Shown here piece after piece: positions 21,085 to 32,429 of a stretch of 64,000 bases of DNA. Numbering within the stretch: the first letter of the stretch is position 1; each line of letters opens with the position of its first letter. Location: the NCBI GenBank assembly GCA_964017185.1, contig OZ024872.1, positions 43,778,188 through 43,842,187 of the forward strand. Direction: 5' to 3'. A program made the translations under genes and the position numbers. The stretch is from Rugalucina vietnamica. Its lineage: Eukaryota; Mollusca; Bivalvia; Lucinida; Lucinidae. Under the pieces are notes generated by a model. It was not told where the DNA came from. It saw only the letters and a program-made list of their open reading frames with translations, and did no database searches.

Positions 21085-22475
21085 TATACCCCCGGCATTT
21101 ATGCCGACGGGTATATAGTTTTCGCTTTTCCGTTTGTCCGTTCGTATGTTCGTTAGTTCGTTTGTTCATTCGTTCGTTCGTTCGTTAGTTCAGTAGAATT
21201 TGCGTCAAAGTTTTGGTTAAAGTTTCTCTAGTGGTGTATATCTCATGCAGTTATAGTCAGAAACCATTCATATTTGGACCATAGGTACCCTATAGGGTTT
21301 GCCTTGTTTCCATGAGTTCGGACCCCAGGGTCCATGCCCGGGGGTAGGGCTATAGAGATCAAAATCTAGGTCACCTTTAATTTGCGACAAAGTTTTGGTT
21401 AAAGTTTCTCTAGTGGTGTATATCTCAAGAACCATTTATCAGAAATCATTCATATTTGGACTTTAGGTACCCTATAGGGTTAGCTTTGATTCCAAGAGTT
21501 CGGACCCCAGGGTCCATGCCTGGGGGTGGGGCTAGAGTTCAAAATCTAGGTCACCTTTAATTTGCGTCAAAGTTTTGGTTAAAGTTTCTCTAATGGTGTA
21601 TATCTCATGAGCCAATTTTCAGAAATCATTCATGTTTGGACTTAAGGTACCCTATAAGGTTTGCTTTGTTTCCATGAGTTCAGACCTGAGGGTCCGTGCT
21701 CGGCGGGGGGGGGGTGGGGGGGGGGGGGGCTAGAGTTCAAAATCTAGGTCACCTTGAAAATGTGCTATTTACATAGTGGTTTTTTCTTCTCTAAGTTCAT
21801 ATATTAACAAAGACCTATAGGAATGTATTCCTATTTGGATCATAATAGGTACCCTTTAGGGTTGAATTAAATTCCATGGCACCAAACTCTAGGGGTGGGG
21901 CTGGAGGTCAAAATCTAGGACACATAAAATACAATAGTTACCAAGATTAATATTCTGTAGGTCTATATCTTGACAACCATTTGTCAGAAAGCATTCATGC
22001 TTACAACATAGGTACCACATAAGGGTTAGACCCAAGGGTCCATGCATGGGGGTGGGATGGACCCAAGGGTCCATGCATGGGGTGGGGGTGGGACTTGAGG
22101 TCAAGGTCTGGGGCATTTTTTTTTTTTTTTTAAGAATGACACTCTATTTTCATTTCAATCTAGGACTGAGGACCTGACCCACAATGTCCGTGGATTATGT
22201 CCTAGATTGAGTATACACGTCAGCTCTGTATACTGCTCTAAAATAGATCTGTCATTCTAAAACACCACTCCCCCATGTTTGTATGCAATGTGCTTTACAG
22301 TGCTTATTTCTAAAGTGTACTTGATAAGGGTACTGTCGTTCATTGGGGATTTGAGGTTCAATGTCAGGGGTGAGCATGTGCAGGGTTATATAGGTAGGGA
22401 GTAGGGAGTATAGGTAGGGAGTAGGGAGTGGCTACCAGCCGGGGGTATACGTGCCTCTCAAGGCACTTTTTCTAG
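21085..22475 (+). mobile_element. Helentron-like non-autonomous element (TATACCCCCGGC family)
   Basis: 5' end TATACCCCCGGCATTTATGC; subterminal inverted copy GCCGGGGGTATA near 22439; 3' hairpin GTGCCTCTCAAGGCAC, then TTTTTCTAG and T. The body has about four ~186-bp tandem units (AAAGTTTTGGTTAAAGTTTC, ATATTTGGA, AGGTACCCTATAGGG, ACCCCAGGGTCCATGC). A 3' hairpin followed by CTAG before T is the Helitron/Helentron signature; the tandem core fits HINE-type elements. It sits in the oligo-T tail of the minus-strand SINE that follows. Confidence 0.72.
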
Positions 22476-22660
22476 TTTTTTTTTATTCAGTTTTACGTCC
22501 CTTTCAAGATTATTTCAGATCATATGAGACAGGCCAATCAGTAGGTGGGGCGAAAACGGGAGAACCCCGAGAAAAACCACCTGACACACCCGCAAGAACT
22601 TGGCTTGTCTCACATGTGGCCAGATTGGGGCTCGAAGCCACACCAGACACAGCGGTGAGA
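22476..22660 (-). repeat. tRNA-type SINE with conserved central domain
   Basis: On the minus strand: head CTCACCGCTGTGTCTGG with box B-like GGCTTCGAGCCCC, central GGTTTTTCTCGGGGTTCTCC, and tail GGGACGTAAAACTGAATAAA plus A-run. A 12-bp direct repeat ATTTTAACATTT at 21071-21082 and 22661-22672 flanks SINE plus Helentron-like insert, as expected for a SINE target duplication. Confidence 0.75.
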
Positions 22661-22675
22661 ATTTTAACATTTATA

Positions 22676-23330
22676 AGCAGGATAAATTACAGGCTTTGGC
22701 ATTCTAAATCTCCATTTTTAATATATTTTGGTATTTATGAGCAGTTTAAATTTTATGCTCTGCCCACTTGAGCATGAAAAAAGTTTTAAAACCTAAGGGC
22801 CAGGTCCCAGGAACAGTGTGGCTGGCTAAACTTTCCATCCCAATATGACCATAGCTGTTCACTGAGGTATCCAGGCCCCTCTAGGGCCGGGGAATAGCGG
22901 GGCGTTTAACTTTTCAGTTTTAAAAGCCCAGCACTACCAAGTCAGATTTGTGGTAAAATTCCTGCTAAAAGCCCCGACTCCTCCGAGGCTGACAGTTATG
23001 TAGAACAACAGCTGGGAGTTGTTCGAATGAAAAAATATGAGAGAGGGGCTTGGATTTCTGTATGTTAATGTACAGGTACATTTGCAAATTAAATAAGGAC
23101 CATAAAGGTAAAATACAACTATACCTAATTTGAATTTATGTGACTGTTTATTGGCGGGAAATTTAAACCCCTGACACATCAACGGCATTGCAGGGACTCG
23201 TTAAAGGTTACATCACGGCACTTTAGCCCCGCTGTATCCCCACTAACCCTGGTCCTAGGGGAGCCAGGGATACAAATGACTGGTGCATAAAGCATTAAAT
23301 TAAAAACAATTTACAAAAGATTTAATTTAA
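22676..23330. other. Foldback arm and unassigned sequence
   Basis: 22661-22790 is the outer right arm of the interrupted foldback (ATTTATGAGCAGTTTAAATT, CTTGAGCATGAAAAAAG). The rest up to 23330 shows no gene. Confidence 0.5.
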
Positions 23331-23660
23331 TTTTTTCAATCAAACGACTATCAGTAATTAAGTAAGATTAAAGGTAGGGGTCGTTTACAAAATTCATAAA
23401 ACTAAATTAGAGTTAATGATGTTAACTGTCCCAGGAATGAAATCGCACGATTAGCTTAGAGATACACCACAGGGAAATGGATAGAGTCCTCAATAGCGGG
23501 TGTGGCCACCTAACGCACCAGTTACAGCTACACAACGTCGTCGCATTGACAAAACGTAATGGCGAACAGCGTTCTGAGGAATGTCTGCCCATTCCTGCAG
23601 GGCCGTCGCCGCGTTTTAAAAAGTGGTCCGGCGGAAGAAATGGACGAGCGCCAAAGTCAC
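23331..23660 (-). mobile_element. Tc1/mariner fossil, left copy
   Basis: Minus-strand frame at 23490-23597 gives EWADIPQNAVRHYVLSMRR, then RCVAVTGALGGHTRY-stop, the standard C-terminus of Tc1-like DDE transposases. Sequence 23331-23516 is repeated inverted at 26640-26836. Only the C-terminal end of the transposase remains. Confidence 0.8.
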
Positions 23661-25935
23661 GAACGGGAGAGAGCAGGAGAAATGGCGGGGGGGGGGGGGG
23701 CTTCGGGGGATCTCCCCCGAGAAAATTTTGATAAATTGGTGCCTCTAAACGCGTTCTGAGTGCGTTTTGGGGACCGAGTTTCGATAGTTTTTGTCAACAA
23801 AACGACCGAAATTCAGACCATCTAAATTGGAAGATATATCAGAAAAGCAACTTCTTTTTCTTTAATTACTTTATTTATTTCTATTTTTTTTTTCTTTATT
23901 TTTATTTTTTTTTTCACACCGAATGTTCGTTGTGGGAACTGAAAAGTCTTAGGCTGTTTTGCACCGGGCGGCACTTGCATATCCATAATGAAATGACATC
24001 AACACTGTCTCAGAACTTAAAATAAACATGCATTCAAATTAGTAGTAGTAGTAGTAGTAAAAAGTGGCAGTTTTTCGTCATGCCGGGCTGAACGGACTTA
24101 ATCCAAGATTCCACCACAAGGACGAAGGTTAAGTGCTCCTGGGCTGCAAATCGTGGCGGTGACAGCAAAATGCAAATCGCGCTGTTCGCCTGTGCCCAAC
24201 GTATACTGATAATGCAAGTCTAGCCGGTAAAATGGAAGGAGCACTTCTTTTTAGAATTTTGAACGCCATGGTCGAAAAGTGAGCATAAAAGTAGATAGGA
24301 AATCGGTGCCAATTCGGCTGCAAATCGGTGATTTCGCTATCTTGCTCGAGAGCAAATGTAGGTCAAATGATATATCCAATCATGTTGCTCTCTATAAGGG
24401 CCGCGCTTAATGGCTATGCTAGATCGGTGAAATGATCTAGTTTGGAACTGCACATGATTAAACAGCTATGGACGCTGCAATCCATGTGGACAGGTGGTAT
24501 CGGACGTGCGCTTGCGGCTGAGCGATGAGTTTCTGTGAGGAGCAGGAGTGGTATCTGTGATGCAAGCCGGAGAAACCTTAAGCGGGCTGGACGTTTTACC
24601 AGTAGAGACGGGTGTGCATTGTCCTACTAGTGGCTGATGATAGAATGTTCTTATATAATATAGGGGCTGAACATCCGTATCATCTTTATTTTGAATTTTG
24701 ATACCCGAGGCCTAAAGAGTTCGGAATATGTCATGGTACAAAGTGGAGTTACCAAAGTAGTTTTATGAAGTTGCTGTACCATATATATGTTTTTGGTTTG
24801 TGAAAGGGTATTTTTGGTTGTGGATTGGGTGGGTCGCGACATTCCTTAGGGTAGTTCCAATCAGGGGGCATTGTGAGTTATCGTAATCCAATCTAAGTCG
24901 TAGTTCGTAACCAATCGTGTGTAAAAAAAAAAAGGTAAATAAGTTACTACTGTCATTTTTATATATTGACATTGACCGTGGTTTGGGTGGGCCTATCTGA
25001 AAAGCAAAGAGGTGAAAACATATTAAGACAGAATTATACAATATATCTACCCCATAACCATTGGTCGGAGATAGCAAGGGTCCCAGTTTAGTAACAGCCA
25101 CTCCTTTGCATGCTTTAACCAGACGGAATTACTATCCCCGGCCGTTGGCATGGGAAGAAAGTACAAGATTAAGGTGATTACATGGTACATGGTATGTGTG
25201 GGCCGATATATACATAGTCAGATGGAGAGAGTAAGGTTGAAAGGATGAAGTAAAGTGCTGTGCCCTTAATATCTTCTCCTTCTTCTTACATCCAGGTGAC
25301 GTGATATTTTTGAATTTTATTAGTTTTTTTTGTGGGTATAATGTTTTTATGTAAATAAAAATGGTGATAAGGTTTCTGATATATACACTCACATGGTTTA
25401 CATAGGTAACAAAACATCTCCCATACGTTCTCTATCATACATATCTATATACTCACATACAAGTATACTATCGTACAGCCTTAATGTCCTTAACATGGAG
25501 TCCGGAAGTGCCCACCAGAGAGAACAGCCCAGCCTTCGTACGAACACCGCGGGGCCAGTGCGCTAGTAAAAGGCAGCCAGTATCCAATCGACGTACCGCA
25601 GTACGTAAAAAAACAAAACGAAGGTAGGTTGTGTCCGTACGACTGCCGAGTTCTTCCCGCCGGTGCACCACACTCCCTTTCTCCACTCCCAGAGTCCATA
25701 ACCCTTTATATATACAGCCCAGGGCCTTCCCGCCCTTTACTCTGGGATTGCCCTGTTTTAAAAATGAACAGAAAAGAGTAAAAACTAAAACAAACAAACA
25801 AACGTACTCTGTGGTACCAGGGAGCGAATATCCTGGTATTGGCAGTGCATACCACATTGCAGCCAGTACCAAGTCGGTCCGTAGACACCTCCTACTCCAT
25901 GCATTCAAATTCAAAATGTTTTGTACTATATTATT
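23661..25935. other. Unassigned region between Tc1 fossils
   Basis: Holds a poly-G run near 23690, T-rich tracts at 23870-23930, (AGT)n near 24043, and a repeat (GTCATGCCGGGCTGAAC near 24080) shared with 18219. Open frames of 60-180 codons at 25468-26029 on both strands match nothing I recognise; one reads into a MITE. Confidence 0.5.
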
Positions 25936-26172
25936 TGAGCCTCGACGCGAGAAAACCGGTCTTCGGGGTTTCCGACCAGGTCCGACACAAACCGGCCTGT
26001 ACAAGCTCAGAAAAGAGCTAGAAGCTTGAAATTTCGGATTTAAGTAGAAGAGGAATTGTACTATCCGAGTAGCGAAAACAAAGGCGCTGATCAGCTTCGC
26101 GGTTACCGCGAAGCTGATCTGCGCCTTTGTTTTCGCCTAGGCAAAAATCCGGTTTTCTCACGATGCGGCTCA
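25936..26172 (+). mobile_element. TGAGCC MITE, copy 12
   Basis: Subtype with GAGAAAACCGGTCTTCGGGG. Full palindrome. Flanked by TT on both sides. Confidence 0.9.
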
Positions 26173-26479
26173 TTTGCCAGCCGACATTTTCTTTGATAAA
26201 CTATTTGTGGAGATTCATAGTGTTACCCTATGTTCCGTCCTGTGGCACACAAAATCAAAGCGAAGATTGGATTAAAAAGTAACAATTTAATTACATAATT
26301 ATCTAATCTATCTTTCACTGAACGTAATCCTCAAATCCAATCAAATAGGTGTCATTTTAATGACCGCAATGTTTTGACACGCTTCCTGTTTCTTGTGATG
26401 TTTATTTTCGCACATTTGCCTTGACGGCACGAGTTTCGGGTGTTGATGATAATTTCATCAAAAGATCAAAGACAGGTAA

Positions 26480-26836
26480 GCGCTAAAGCAGTGCTGCGGC
26501 GATCGAAAAACGTGGTACGGCGGATACCATGGTCGGCCAGAAAAGTGGTCCGGCGCTCTCCGGACCTGCCGCACCGGCGACGACGGCCTTGTCCTGCCTG
26601 AGAGCAATTTCCAATAGGCGGATAGTCTGTGGTTGAACTGGGCGAGCATGGAGTGGCCACACCCGCTATTGAGGCCTCTATCCATTTCTCTGTGGTGTAT
26701 CTCTAAGCTAATCGTGCGATTTCATTCCTGGGACAGTTAACATCATTAACTCGAAAGTTTAGGTTTGTGAATTTTGTAAACGACCCCTACCTTTAATCTT
26801 ACTTAATTACTGATAGTCGTTCGATTGAAAAAAATA
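26480..26836 (+). mobile_element. Tc1/mariner fossil, right copy
   Basis: Plus-strand GHTRY-stop (ending 26672) followed by an end sequence matching the left fossil in inverted orientation. Upstream, SGPAAPATTA resembles the SGRPRATTA motif near the N-terminus of Tc1 transposases, suggesting the middle is gone. The N-terminal part is tentative. Confidence 0.65.
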
Positions 26837-26918
26837 AATGTTTGCATGAAATGGTAGAAAAATTACGGTGGTATCTTTAGGACACGCAATATTTTTTTAA
26901 GAAAAATATATGTCGTGC

Positions 26919-28078
26919 AAACGGGATATTAATTCGTTCAAACGGGATATTAATCCGTGCAAACGAGATATTAATTCGTACAAACGACATGTTAATTCGA
27001 GCAAACGGCATATGAATTCGTGCAAACGGTTTATTAATCCATGCAAACGATATATTAATTCGAGCAAACGGGATATCAATTCGTTCCAACGGGATATTAA
27101 TCCGTGCAAACGAGATATTCGTACAAACGACATATTAATTCGAGCAAACGGGATATGAATTCGTGCAAACGGTTTATTAATCCATGCAAACGATATATTA
27201 ATTCGAGCAAACGGGATATCAATTCGTTCAAACGGTTTATTAATCCGTACAAACGATATATTAATTCGAGCAAACGGGATATCAATTCGTTCCAACGGGA
27301 TATTAATTCGTGCAAACGAGATATTAATTCGTACAAACGACATATTAATTCGAGCAAACGGGATATGAATTCGTGCAAACGGTTTATTAATCCATGCAAA
27401 CGATATATTAATTCGAGCAAACGGGATATCAATTCGTTCAAACGGGATATTAATCCGTGCAAACGATATATTAATTCGTACAAACGACATATCAATTTGA
27501 GCAAACGGGATATGAATTCGTGCAAACGGTTTATTAATCCGTGCAAATGATATATTAATTCGAGCAAACGGGATATCAATTCGTTCAAATGGGATATTAA
27601 TCCGTGCAAACGAAATATTAATTCGTACAAACGACATATTAATTCGAGCAAACGGGATATGAATTCGTGCAAACGGTGTATTAATCCGTGCAAACGATAT
27701 ATTAATTTGTGCAAACGGGATATCAATTCGTTCAAACGGGATATTAATCCGTGCAAACGATATATTTATTCGTACAAACGACATATTAATTCGAGCAAAC
27801 GGGATATGAATTCGTGCAAACGGTTTTATTAATCCGTACAAACGATATATTAATTCGAGCAAACGGGATATCAATTCGTTCAAACGGGATATTAATCCGT
27901 GCAAACGAGATATTAATTCGTACACACGACATATTAATTCGAGCAAACGGGATATGAATTCGTGCAAACGGTATATTAATCCGTGCAAACGATATATTAA
28001 TTCGAGCAAACGGGATATCAATTCGTTCAAACGGTTTATTAATCCGTGCAAACGGATTATTAATCCGTGCAAACGACA
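26919..28078 (+). repeat. 21-bp minisatellite, left arm, 7-monomer higher-order unit
   Basis: About 55 monomers of the form GATATTAATTCGTGCAAACG (plus one base). Variants recur in fixed order (GGGATATCAATTCGTT, GGGATATTAATCCGTG, GAGATATTAATTCGTA, GACATATTAATTCGAG, GGGATATGAATTCGTG, GGTTTATTAATCCGTG, GATATATTAATTCGAG), giving a 147-bp higher-order repeat, about eight copies. Confidence 0.95.
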
Positions 28079-28098
28079 TCTATGTCGGGAAAACAAAC

Positions 28099-28275
28099 CA
28101 TCAGGAAAACATGTCCGTGAAATGTGTACCCCCTCAAACCCCACTCCAAAACATAGATTGTGGGTACATGTTAGAACCGCCTCGGCGGTTCAATATCAAT
28201 ATTTTTCTGGTGAAATTTATTTTTTTTACAACTGAAAAAATTCTCTGTATATTGCATGGGCAAATTTTCGTAATG
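28099..28275 (-). mobile_element. CATYACG hairpin MITE, inside left arm only
   Basis: CATCAGGAAAACATGTCCGT to ATTTTCGTAATG. The mirror position of the right arm (near 30950) lacks it, so it inserted after the arms formed. Confidence 0.8.
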
Positions 28276-28426
28276 TGATCGATTGGCCTTTTGGTGAAGG
28301 TAAATTTTCATTGTTAGCTCATACAATAGTTACCACCGTAAAAATTTTACTCCGTGACCTATAGAAGGCTGACTTTACGAATTATAATCTTCAAAATGTA
28401 TTATATATTCATGACGAATTAATATA

Positions 28427-28683
28427 TGAGCCTTTGTGTGACAAAACCAGCAATCTGGCTCTCCGACCAGGTCCGACACAACGGGATGTACAACGACAGA
28501 AAAAAGCTAAGAAGCTTAAAAGTTCGGATTTAGAAAGTAGAGGAATTGTACTATCCGTGTAGGGAAAACAAAGGCGCTGATCAGCTTCGCGGTTACCGCG
28601 AATCTGATCTGTAACCGCGAAGCTGAGCTGCATCTTTGTTTTCGCGTATTTGCAAAGTTTTGGTCTTCTCATGCAGTGGCTCA
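28427..28683 (+). mobile_element. TGAGCC MITE, copy 13 (left arm of foldback)
   Basis: TGAGCCTTTGTGTGACAAAA to GCAGTGGCTCA, with a partly duplicated palindrome (a second CCGCGAAGCTGA). The same insertion, diverged, is in the right arm. Confidence 0.85.
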
Positions 28684-28705
28684 TCCCATCATATCTCCTT
28701 TGTTT

Positions 28706-30336
28706 TCGCTGCTCAAATACATGTAGAACAATACTTTTACTTTATTAATCAAACATTTCTAGCATCTAGTCAACTATTGTGGATGAACAGCCCGGTAGAA
28801 GTGGTCGGAATCCACAATAATGTTATTCTTTTAAAGCGGCTCAAAATAAATAAATAAATATATAAATAAATACCCCGACCCCTGTCCCCATCCCGCTCAG
28901 ATCTTATTGATCTAAACGTGGCCATTCAGTATCCGAAATTAAAGAGGCTCAAATTTTAACAGGGCACTTATATAAATGACTAGATTGAACATCCACAGGA
29001 GTTGTGATGCGCATTTCATCACGCAAACATATCCGTGAAATGTATACCCAACTAAACCCCTTTTTATATACTAATATACTAAACTTTGGGTAAAAAATGG
29101 TATACCTATTTTATGCAATATACGGTTTTCAGTAGTAAAAATCCAAAATTTTCAGATAAAAAAATTGACATTTTTCTTATTTATTGCTCAATACATAGAT
29201 TGCTCAATACATAGTGTTTTCATGATGTATAGTGAAATTATGTGACGCTTATTTCAGACTATGGAAGTTTATGTGGATGAAGGGAGGCAATCCAATTCCA
29301 GTGCATTTTCATCCAAGGAAAATTTAAATAAATTTTTGTAGTATAAGTTAATATAATTGAGCGCGGATTTGACAGATGCGACCTTTGGACACTCTTACTT
29401 TTCATCCAATGAAAATATATATAAAAAGAAAGAAAGAAAATAAAAAGCCCTGCATGCATGCATGACCCCCCCCCCCCCCCCCCCCCCCCCCCAAGGGAAA
29501 TCCATTCACTACAAATGTACAGAATACCACATTGAAATTCAGAATAAAATCAGAAATCAAATCAGAAAACTATGATCATTAACCCAATTTTTTCATCTGA
29601 AGAAATATTGTAGTGTTACAACAACAACACTTACACCACTTTACATTATTCAAGGGACTTAACTCAGGCTAGAAATTTCAGAAAACAAATGAATGAGGTT
29701 TTCTCAACATGTATCTTATTAATAAAAGTACAATCATGTACAAAGTTACTAAAAAGTGTGCTTTTAAACTGAAAATATAGGATAAAAGTCATTTTCAAAA
29801 AAAAACATCAATAGCTCTGTTAAAAATTCACAAAATATGAAATACTACCATCCAAGCCTAGATCTTGTCAATGTATGTGCCACAAAAATTTATCAAAATC
29901 CATACATTTGTTCAAAAGATATCAAGCAAAACGCAATTTTGAACATAAATCAAAGGCCGTAACTCTGTAGTTAATCTGCAATCCCATAATGCTCCTCCGC
30001 AATATTAATTCTTATGCACAGTTTGAAGGAAATGGGCCTAAAGACGCTCAAGATATAATAGCGCGGAAACGGAATTTTAGCATAAAAAAGGGTTATAATT
30101 CTGTACTTATTTGCGGAAAATTACCCAATCTACAATCCCAAACCACTCCTTCCTGACATCAACTATTACACAAAGTTTAAAGAAAATCGGCCAAGAAATG
30201 CTCAAGACATCGAGCGGAATCGGAATCGTTGACGGACCGACGGATGGATGGATGGTTGGATGGATGGATGGATGGGTTTTGCGTGAGTGTGTGGGTGGAT
30301 GGATGGATAGATGGACAGACAGAGGGATGGGCGGCA

Positions 30337-30425
<89 letters not shown>

Positions 30426-30504
30426 TAGATTCTTAGTTCGAATAAAGGTACTTATTTATTTATTTATTATTTATTTATTTATCTATCTATCCGTATTTAT
30501 TTTT
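28706..30504. other. Unrepeated centre of the foldback element
   Basis: Contains a diverged minus-strand hairpin MITE (29017-29206), poly-C (29467-29492), a repeat body ending near 30235 with GAAAATCGGCCAAGAAATGC and CGTTGACGGACCGACGG (a type I recall from bivalves), then (ATGG)n and (GATA)n microsatellites. No gene. Confidence 0.6.
30237..30430. repeat. (ATGG)n, (GATA)n and (GACA)n microsatellites
   Basis: Three adjoining tetranucleotide tracts: GGATGGATGG around 30240-30330, AGATAGATAG at 30333-30405, and AGACAGACAG up to about 30425. Confidence 0.95.
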
Positions 30505-30533
30505 GCCGCGTTATGAGGAGATATGAAGCGATA

Positions 30534-30806
30534 TGGGCCACTGCATGAGAAAACCCAGAAATATGCATATGCGAAAATAAAGGTTCAGATCAGCTTCGCT
30601 GCGAAAATAAACGTTCAGATCGGCTTCACGGTAACCGCGAAGCTGATCAGCGTCTTTAATTGTTTACCCTACACGAATAGTAAAATTCCTTTACTTTCTA
30701 AATCAGAAATTTCAAGCTTCTTAGCTATGTTCTGTCGCTGTACAGCCCGTTTTGAGTCGGACCTGGTCGGAAACCCGGACTGTTGGTTTTGTCAGACTAA
30801 GGCTCA
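30534..30806 (-). mobile_element. TGAGCC MITE, copy 14 (right arm of foldback)
   Basis: Mirror partner of copy 13, clearly diverged. Has an internal repeat of GCGAAAATAAACGTTCAGATC ahead of the palindrome. Confidence 0.8.
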
Positions 30807-30976
30807 GATATCATCATGAATAATTTATACAGTTTTGAAGACCATAATTCATTAAGTTAACATTCTAGGTCACACAGTAAAATTAATGTTTGAGCTAACA
30901 ATCAAAGTTTGGTACAATAAATAAATAAGACCAGGTCCAAAGGTCAATCGATCAACTTGGTTTTCCTGTCATAATA

Positions 30977-32365
30977 TCTCGTCCAAACGAATTATTATCT
31001 CGTCCAAACGGATTAATAAACCGTTTGCACGAATTCATATCCCGTTTGCTCGAATTAATATGTCGTTTGTACGAATTAATATCTCGTTTGCACGGATTAA
31101 TATCCCGTTTGAACGAATTGATATCCCGTTTGCTCGAATTAATATATCGTTTTGCACGGATTAATATACCGTTTGCACGAATTCATATCCCGTTTGCTCG
31201 AATTAATATGTCGTTTGTACGAATTAATATCTCGTTTGCACGGATTAATATCCCGTTTGAACGAATTGATATCCCGTTTGCTCGAATTAATATATTGTTT
31301 GCACGGATTAATATCCTGTTTGAACGAATTCATATCCCGTTTGCTCGAATTAATATATTGTTTGCACGGATTAATAAACCGTTTGTACGAATTCATATCC
31401 CGTTTGCTCGAATTAATATGTCGTTTGTACGAATTAATATCTCGATTGCACGGATTAATATCCCGTTTGAACGAATTGATATCCCGTTTGCTCGAATTAA
31501 TATATCGTTTGCACGGATTGATAAACCGTTTGCACGAATTCATATCCCGTCTGCTCGAATTAATATGTCGTTTGTACGAATTAATATCTCGTTTGCACGG
31601 ATTAATATCTCGTTTGAACGAATTGATATCCCGTTTGCTCGAATAAGTATATCGTTTGCACGGATTAATATACCTTTTGCACGAATTCATATGCCATTTG
31701 CTCGAAATAATATGTCGTTTGCACGGATTAATATACCGTTTGCACGAATTCATATCCCGTTTGATCGAATTAATATGTCGTTTGTACGAATAAATATCTC
31801 GTTTGCACGGGTTTATATTCCGTTTGAACGAATTGATATCCCAGTTGCTCGAATTAATATATCGTTTGCACGGATTAATATACCGTTTGCACGCATTCAT
31901 ATCCCGTTTGCTCGAATTTATATGTCGTTTGCACGGATTAATAAACCGTTTGCACGAATTCATATCCCGTTTGTTCGAATTAATATGTCGTTTGTACGAA
32001 TTAATATCTCGTTTGCACGGATTAACATCCCGTTTGAACGAATTGATATCCCGTTTGCTCGAATTAATATATCGTTTGTACGGATTAATAATCCGTTTGC
32101 ACAAATTCGTATCCCGTTTGCTCGAAATAGATGTCGAATTAATATGTCGTTTGTACGAATTAATATCTCGTTTGCACGAATTAATATCCCGTTTGAACGA
32201 ATTGATTTCCCGTTTGCTCGAATTAATATATCGTTTGCACGGATTAATATACCGTTCGCACGAATTCATATCCCGTTTGCTCGAATTAATATGTCGTTTG
32301 TACGAATCAATATCTCGTTTGCACGGATTAATATCCCGTTTGAACGAATTAATATCCCGTTTGCA
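30977..32365 (-). repeat. 21-bp minisatellite, right arm
   Basis: Inverted relative to the left array; about 66 monomers with the same seven-variant order and a few local disruptions (for example near 31680 and 32115). Confidence 0.95.
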
Positions 32366-32429
32366 CGACATATATTTTTCTTAAAAAATTATTGCGTGTC
32401 CTATAGATACCACCGTAAAAAATGATTTG

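Larger units (their letters stand above)
26865..32416. mobile_element. Foldback-like element with long inverted minisatellite arms
   Basis: Ends are inverted copies of ACGGTGGTATCTWWAGGACA followed by CGCAATA...AAGAAAAATATATGTCGTGC. Arms 26865-28705 and 30505-32416 carry, in mirror order, the 21-bp array, a shared unique segment (GTTAGCTCA...GTGACCTA) and a TGAGCC MITE. A centre of about 1.8 kb is not repeated. Long TIRs built from tandem repeats resemble Drosophila Foldback and Galileo. No transposase and no clear target duplication seen; a segmental inverted duplication is the alternative. Confidence 0.65.

Noticed and set aside
25468-26029. Candidate gene from overlapping 130-180-codon frames
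   Set aside because: Frames overlap on both strands, part is MITE sequence, and no motif is recognisable.
26919-28078. CRISPR-like array
   Set aside because: Monomers are contiguous with no unique spacers, and the DNA is eukaryotic; it is a higher-order minisatellite.
26897-28144. 415-codon open frame on the minus strand (and 466 codons at 31025-32425 on the plus strand)
   Set aside because: Produced by the 21-bp array, whose period is a multiple of three; several frames on both strands are open at once and no start context or non-repeat domain exists.
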